Assembly (NCBI GenBank): GCA_012295275.1
Contig: CM022677.1
Span: forward strand, 27,596,379-27,621,378
DNA from: Chrysomallon squamiferum
Lineage: Eukaryota; Mollusca; Gastropoda; Neomphalida; Peltospiridae
Length of the DNA stretch: 25,000 nt
Direction: 5' to 3'
In this document: piece after piece, positions 21,651 through 25,000 of the stretch
Position numbering within the stretch: position 1 is the stretch's first letter
Layout: each line of letters begins with the position of its first letter
Notes under the pieces: model-generated
The model's input: the letters and a program-made list of their open reading frames with translations, nothing else
Database searches by the model: none
What the model was told of the DNA's origin: nothing
Program-made: the position numbers and the translations under genes

Positions 21651-21669
21651 CTTCACAGTAGTCCACCAT
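21651..21669 (-). CDS. Possible 5' coding end with strong splice donor (hypothetical)
   Basis: On the minus strand, AAAATGG (ATG at 21669-21667, A at -3 and G at +4) begins MVDYCE and after 19 nt meets GAAG|GTGAGT (exon end 21651), a full match to the animal 5' splice-site consensus. Immediately 5' is a run of 45 T (21719-21675), which is odd for an exon; TATAG before it could serve as an acceptor. The CpG-rich block at 21890-22200 lies upstream on this strand and could be the promoter. The exon would continue a gene leftwards; no second exon is identified. Confidence 0.2.
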
Positions 21670-21672
21670 TTT

Positions 21673-21674
<2 letters not shown>

Positions 21675-21719
<45 letters not shown>
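21675..21719. repeat. (A)45 homopolymer
   Basis: The longest homopolymer in the window, followed by AAAT/AAAC tetranucleotides to about 21845. Consistent with a slippage-expanded A tract. Confidence 0.98.
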
Positions 21720-21721
<2 letters not shown>

Positions 21722-21861
21722 AATCTATAAAAATAACAAATAAAAGAGAAAACGAAATAAATAACTAAATAACTAAATAAATAAATAAATAAATAAATGA
21801 ATAAGACCAGCAGTACACAAATAAACAAATAAACAAATAAATAAATATGTCCACGACTCAC

Positions 21862-22200
21862 ATTTAACAACAACCTCGGAACAGGACAGACGACATTTTT
21901 CCCCCTACGTCTGCTCATGGGGCGTGAATCGAAAGACATACCGAACTGCCCCACTGCGCATGACAGCGAACGAGATCGAGCGGACTTGCATACAACGACG
22001 TAGTGTCAAGATGACGGTCACACTGCTGGGGACTCGAACGTTGCCGGTAAAAAGTTTTTATCGTCCTTAAGTATCGCAGTACCATCAACTAACACAAGTA
22101 CTAGCCTGGGGGAGGTGTGGGGGGGGAAATAGCGCGCGGCGGGACGGACCTAACTTGGTGTGTGGAGATCGCGACGCGGTCTCTCGGAGAAAGTGATGAG
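21862..22200. promoter_or_regulatory. CpG-rich island, candidate bidirectional promoter
   Basis: CpG-rich from about 21890 to 22195, including GCGCGCGGCGGG at about 22131-22142. ACTGCGCATGAC near 21953 holds an NRF1-type half-site, and AAGATGACGG near 22009 resembles YY1. G5 and G8 tracts lie at 22108-22126. On the minus strand an ATG at 21939 opens 26 codons (MSFDSRPMSRRR onward) ending at AAT|GTGAGT (donor G at 21861), and a shorter upstream frame starts at 21961. On the plus strand the frame past 22198 enters a TTTTA repeat. Promoter status is inferred. Confidence 0.35.
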
Positions 22201-23097
<897 letters not shown>

Positions 23098-23169
<72 letters not shown>

Positions 23170-23425
23170 AGAGATATACCGTCTCAGATAAACACAGACA
23201 AACAGACAACTCACAAACACATACACTTAGACGATCACATTTTTGTCTGCTTAAAATTTACACTTCACAAACGGTGTAACTCTCATTAACACATCGATAA
23301 CATCAACAACAACGACGACGACGACGAAGAAGAAGAAGAAGAAGAAGAAGAAAAGCGAAAACGAAATTTTTATCAATTCTAATTAATCAATCTTCATTCC
23401 ATCACAAGAGAAAAAAAAAAAAAAA
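23098..23425. repeat. (CA)34, (GAC/GAA)n and poly-A
   Basis: CA run at 23098-23166, degenerate CAGA tail, a CAA-CGA-AGA triplet block at about 23300-23352 and an A run at about 23410-23433. Unique DNA between them (23220-23295) holds nothing recognised. Confidence 0.95.
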
Positions 23426-23459
23426 AAAAAAAACATTTCAGGACGATTCTCATTTTCGG

Positions 23460-23820
23460 AGTTTTAGTCACGTCGTTACGTCATCGGTTCTTCCGGAAGT
23501 GCTTCCTTTCTGCATTTCCTCCTTTCCCAGCGGCAGCACCCACACGCGGAGCCGAAGATCAGAAAGGCAAAAAGCACAGCTCTGGGACGCGGACAAACAG
23601 GATCAAATCATTGGCGAAATTGTTTGCAATATCTGCTTCGATTGCGAGATGAGCCGGGTGTGCTTTCAATTTCCGGTACGGCACGAGGAGACCTCCCCCC
23701 TCCCTCCCGTCACAATGCGGAGAGATTATCCCGGGGACTTACGTGTAGGGTGTAATAATTTCCTCCGAGAAAAGCGACACGAAACGAATACTAAAACCCT
23801 GCGAAGGAGAAAATGAAAAG
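23460..23820 (+). promoter_or_regulatory. CRE + ETS promoter-like island with hypothetical frame
   Basis: TTACGTCA at 23476-23483 and CCGGAAGTG at 23493-23501, the consensus GABP/ETS site, lie ten bases apart, a pairing common in housekeeping promoters. The next 320 bp is CpG-containing and unique. It is open in one plus frame from 23499 to 23816; the first ATG is at 23649 (55 codons, beginning MSRVCFQFPVRHEE). I recognise no domain. It could be a 5' untranslated first exon or a short coding exon, but no strong donor is visible. CCTCCCCCCTCCCTCCC-type C-tracts lie at about 23692-23708. Confidence 0.4.
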
Positions 23821-24770
<950 letters not shown>

Positions 24771-25000
24771 CCATTTTATATAAAACCGATCCTGAACAGG
24801 GCCTCGGAAGTAATTCCGAATCAATGTAGAACGAATAAATTCTATTCAAGATTTCCTGGTCAAATTAATATCACAAATATTAGCGTGCCGAACAGCCGCA
24901 ATAAAAATGTGACAGGAAGTACTAACACGTTTTGCACTGGTCGTCACGTGACTGGAAGCTATTGGGGGAGGTCGGAACTAGACTTGCTTCGGGGTAAATG
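24771..25000. promoter_or_regulatory. Promoter-like right end: TATA, CLEAR E-box, inverted CCAAT
   Basis: CCGCCATTTTATATAAAAC around 24768-24786 holds a consensus TATA box (TATATAAAA at 24777-24785) with a YY1-like CCGCCATTTT overlapping it. GTCACGTGAC at 24943-24952 is a palindromic E-box matching the CLEAR/TFEB-MITF element. CTATTGGGG at about 24959-24967 contains an inverted CCAAT. The island is unique and GC rises to the window edge, so any gene would lie beyond 25000. Function is inferred. Confidence 0.35.

Noticed and set aside
22025-22045. Minus-strand GTTCGAGTCCCC, another B-box lookalike
   Set aside because: The T-stem does not pair and no other tRNA arm is present.

Overview
The window looks like non-coding DNA from a large, AT-rich, microsatellite-laden animal genome. 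I see no rRNA or tRNA gene, no prokaryotic gene organisation and no complete conserved protein. Very long (GA/TC)n tracts, long (CA)n, and trinucleotide arrays built from AAT, CAA, CTA and AAG, set between short CpG-containing unique islands, resemble molluscan and especially coleoid cephalopod (octopus or squid) DNA. That assignment is an inference from texture, not from a recognised gene. Nearly every long open frame is a translated microsatellite and is not annotated.

Layout. 1-3100: AT-rich unique sequence broken by compound microsatellites and A-rich cryptic repeats. 3100-5020: an island with a pair of perfect CRE palindromes, a possible decayed cut-and-paste transposon, and a tandem duplication carrying four more ATGACGTCAT palindromes. 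5020-8500: the most AT-rich and least microsatellite-rich part. It holds a diverged ~135-bp tandem repeat, a second diverged array whose units nearly all carry AATAAA, and a perfect 22-bp hairpin. 8500-14000: alternating microsatellites and CpG-containing islands (about 9060-9430, 10290-10700, 11690-12010, 12600-12900, 13640-13910) with recognisable binding motifs and G- or C-tract clusters. 14000-20900: dominated by giant (TC)n and (GA)n tracts, with islands at 15190-15540, 18220-18450, 18940-19130, 19770-19920 and 20160-20420, and a hAT-like terminal fragment at about 20841-20880. 20900-25000: islands at 20960-21190, 21890-22200 and 23450-23820, then a nearly 290-bp purine tract and a promoter-like right end (TATA motif, CLEAR-type E-box, inverted CCAAT).

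The best-supported reading is a large intron or intergenic interval with many short cis-regulatory islands. The islands share a small motif vocabulary: CRE/ATF palindromes, three DR1 nuclear-receptor sites (two with the same 13-mer), three RFX X-box-like sites, GC/KLF boxes, and YY1, ETS, octamer and NF-kB-like sites. A few islands could hold first exons. The most concrete are a minus-strand ATG followed by an AAG|GTGAGT donor near 21650, below the CpG-rich 21890-22200 block, and a CRE+ETS island at 23470-23820. None is proven. I found no convincing new molecular system; the motif-dense islands and the tandem CRE cassette are the most interesting content.
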